Position numbers and translations under genes: made by a program. A stretch of DNA of 64,000 bases from Owenia fusiformis. Its lineage: Eukaryota; Annelida; Polychaeta; Sabellida; Oweniidae. The stretch's first letter is position 1, and each line of letters starts with the position of its first letter. This document shows, piece after piece, positions 62,300 to 64,000 of the stretch. The DNA lies in NCBI GenBank assembly GCA_903813345.2, contig CAIIXF020000007.1, forward strand, positions 935,730-999,729, in the 5' to 3' direction. A model generated the notes under the pieces. That model worked only from the letters and a program-made list of their open reading frames with translations, did no database searches and was not told where the DNA came from.

Positions 62300-64000
62300 G
62301 TACAGTATATTGATGATGCTTCACACGTCCCTTATTAATTGTCCCACTCCCAATGTTATTTGACATTTTAAACATGGCCATCAATAATTTCTATTTTGGG
62401 GACAACGTACAATATTAGAGTGCATTTGGGGACATAAAGTTAAACACACAACTTATTCACGATTTTCATGCTTTTCAGTTGCATGTTTCTACGGATGAAA
62501 AACTATTTTTCAAATAATGAATTGGCATTGATCTATTCCTTTGCATGGTAAATAGAATTTGTATCATACAGAGTCTAATTATAAAAGGGGAAAGCATTTT
62601 GAGCATTCATCATAAAATGTTCGCTTCGAGATGACAATAATCGTTTTCTTAAAATACGTCCTTTATTCAATGGATATCCTTTTACAGATTAATATCCTAC
62701 CTACGATCTCAATAACATTACTGTATTGTAAACCCAAATCTTGATATTTATTGTTTGCATTTGGTCCCTGTAAATCCGATAAAGAATACTTGTCAAAGTA
62801 TTCTTTTTATTTGTGAATCGAACAGTTTTTTTTAAAACAGAGATTTGTGATTCAGATCAGAATTCATGAAGGTTATCATTTCACTTTTTCGTCCTTAGGT
62901 TTTAATTTAATAGAAAATGTGTAATTGTATGCGTAGATATATAGGGATGTTGTTGAAGGTACATGACAACAGCTTGCGTTTATATATTTGAATATATATG
63001 TGTGCAGGGTGATACGTGATACATATTGTTGTTGTTACGACTTTGTAATAACATTTTCAGTAATACTGCAACAATGCAAGTATTTTTGCATTTTTCTATC
63101 GATATGGAGTCTCCCTTTTATTTATAGTAATACAGCCATAGGCCTAGCAGGTTTTAAAAAATATATTTCATATAGAAATGATGAAATGCATATTCTTATG
63201 TAATTCTGTTCTGGCTTAATAAGTGCTATAAATCTGAATAAATAGATGTCAGCATTTGTTTTTATTTGGTTGGGCCAGACTGACATAAGCTTTCATGGCA
63301 AAACACTTGCAATAATGATTTATCAAAAAGCGTTGGTTGAATCTGTCTAGAACAAAACCCGGGCTAAAACCCGAATGGCATACTATGTGATAACCCTGCT
63401 TATGTACATATTTTGATAAATCATGACAATTTTGGTTGTTGAACGAATAAACCAAAGTTTTAAAGAATTTTAACATTGCATCAAATTAGATTTGGCCCAT
63501 GCTTTTAAAAAAAGTTGAGAAAGTCTTGAAAATGTTTTGAATAACATAACTACATAAATCAAAATTATTTTTCCAGAAAAACTTTTCGCTGAATTCAAAT
63601 ATGCTATTAGAGAAAAACTCATTAGTGGTTTAATATTTTAATCTCTTAAAATCTCACAAATCGAGTATTAGCGAGATTTCAAAGCTATATAGAGATTATG
63701 AGGTACTATCCGTACACGGTTTGTTTATCTACGCGTGGTATGAGGAAAGTAGTTCTATTCGAAACCTGATCGGGGACTTCAATGGTATACTACAGCACAA
63801 TCTTTGGATAGAATACTCTCATTTGCTGGCATATTTGATATTGGTGAATTGGTCAGTGTACATAAATATGATGACGTTTTGGTACTCGTATTATGTAAGA
63901 GAGCAGAACTTTTGATTTTCGTGGGATATTTTTGTTGAAAATTTTCGACATGGAGGTGAGATGCTTTGCTGTATTTCTCTGAAATTCTTTGAAAATCGAT
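62300..64000. other. Sequence right of duplicated block copy 2
   Basis: Probably intronic if the exon at 62117 is real. I see no clear exon. ATGGAG followed by GTGAGA at about 63952 has the shape of a start codon next to a splice donor, but six bases are not enough to call it. Confidence 0.35.

Larger units (their letters stand above)
56930..63000 (+). repeat. Duplicated block, copy 2
   Basis: Paralogous to 47340-53300, with matching landmarks in the same order. It lacks the CACACCGG element, the mariner and the fold-back element found in copy 1. Apart from the candidate first exon at 62117 no coding segment stands out. Confidence 0.75.

Noticed and set aside
63952-63963. ATGGAG|GTGAGA as a third first exon
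   Set aside because: It is too short to judge at the window edge, and it lacks the signal-peptide frame of the other two.

Overview
The window is animal nuclear DNA: AT-rich, with split genes whose GT-AG introns run from about 150 bases to 1.6 kb, and very rich in transposable elements. Three conserved animal genes can be read. They are the last nine coding exons of EPG5 (+, 1511-7747; the gene begins before the window, and base 1 is itself a splice donor), an intronless SYF2 (-, 11509-12210) and a complete seven-exon LRRC46 (+, 17009-21284). EPG5 and SYF2 converge; SYF2 and LRRC46 diverge. LRRC46 implies an animal with motile cilia or flagella. The repeat style (ACATCGTGAGC-type interspersed repeats, GTCCGTCC strings, DINE/HINE-like elements, degenerate mariners) suggests a marine invertebrate, perhaps a lophotrochozoan such as a mollusc. 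That placement is inference, and the phylum cannot be fixed from this sequence.

Layout. 1-7.7 kb: EPG5, with a CACACCGG-type element (2201-2699) and a hAT-like element (5709-6600) inside introns. 7.7-11.5 kb: EPG5 3' flank, a composite repeat and a 215-bp TA-flanked MITE. 11.5-17 kb: SYF2 and a long divergent spacer with fold-back elements and a 560-bp element with an 8-bp target duplication. 17-21.3 kb: LRRC46, with a 75-bp minisatellite in its last intron. 21.3-25.4 kb: downstream spacer.

25,374-45,933 is a 20.6-kb repeat block and the most striking part of the window. The outermost layer is an element with perfect 16-bp terminal inverted repeats flanked by TTA. Inside it lies an element that starts at 25,629 and ends in a hairpin at 45,700. 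Inside that are at least ten 5' ends of a 1.4-2 kb Helentron-like (HINE/DINE-type) element, eight of them queued head to tail (30,566-41,614), with seven 3' terminal hairpins stacked together at 43,268-43,652, as expected for elements inserted inside one another. A fourth type, with a different terminal motif, sits at 44,399-45,581. All three hairpin-ended types obey one rule: ACTAGA, a palindrome and a short motif M at the 5' end, and a hairpin made of M and its complement followed by AATA at the 3' end. The block is dense in TGACCT/AGGTCA hexamers, many in nuclear-receptor DR1 spacing.

46-64 kb: two diverged copies of a block of about 6-7 kb lie in tandem (about 25.0-25.37 plus 45.9-53.3 kb, and about 56.0-63.0 kb). 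Each carries an identical 55-nt candidate first exon encoding a signal-peptide-like start (52,277-52,331 and 62,117-62,171). The rest of that gene is not visible. This part also holds two broken mariner elements, two CACACCGG-type elements and fold-back elements. One of these is a nest whose empty site can be read from its sibling copy. I found no tRNA, rRNA or CRISPR.
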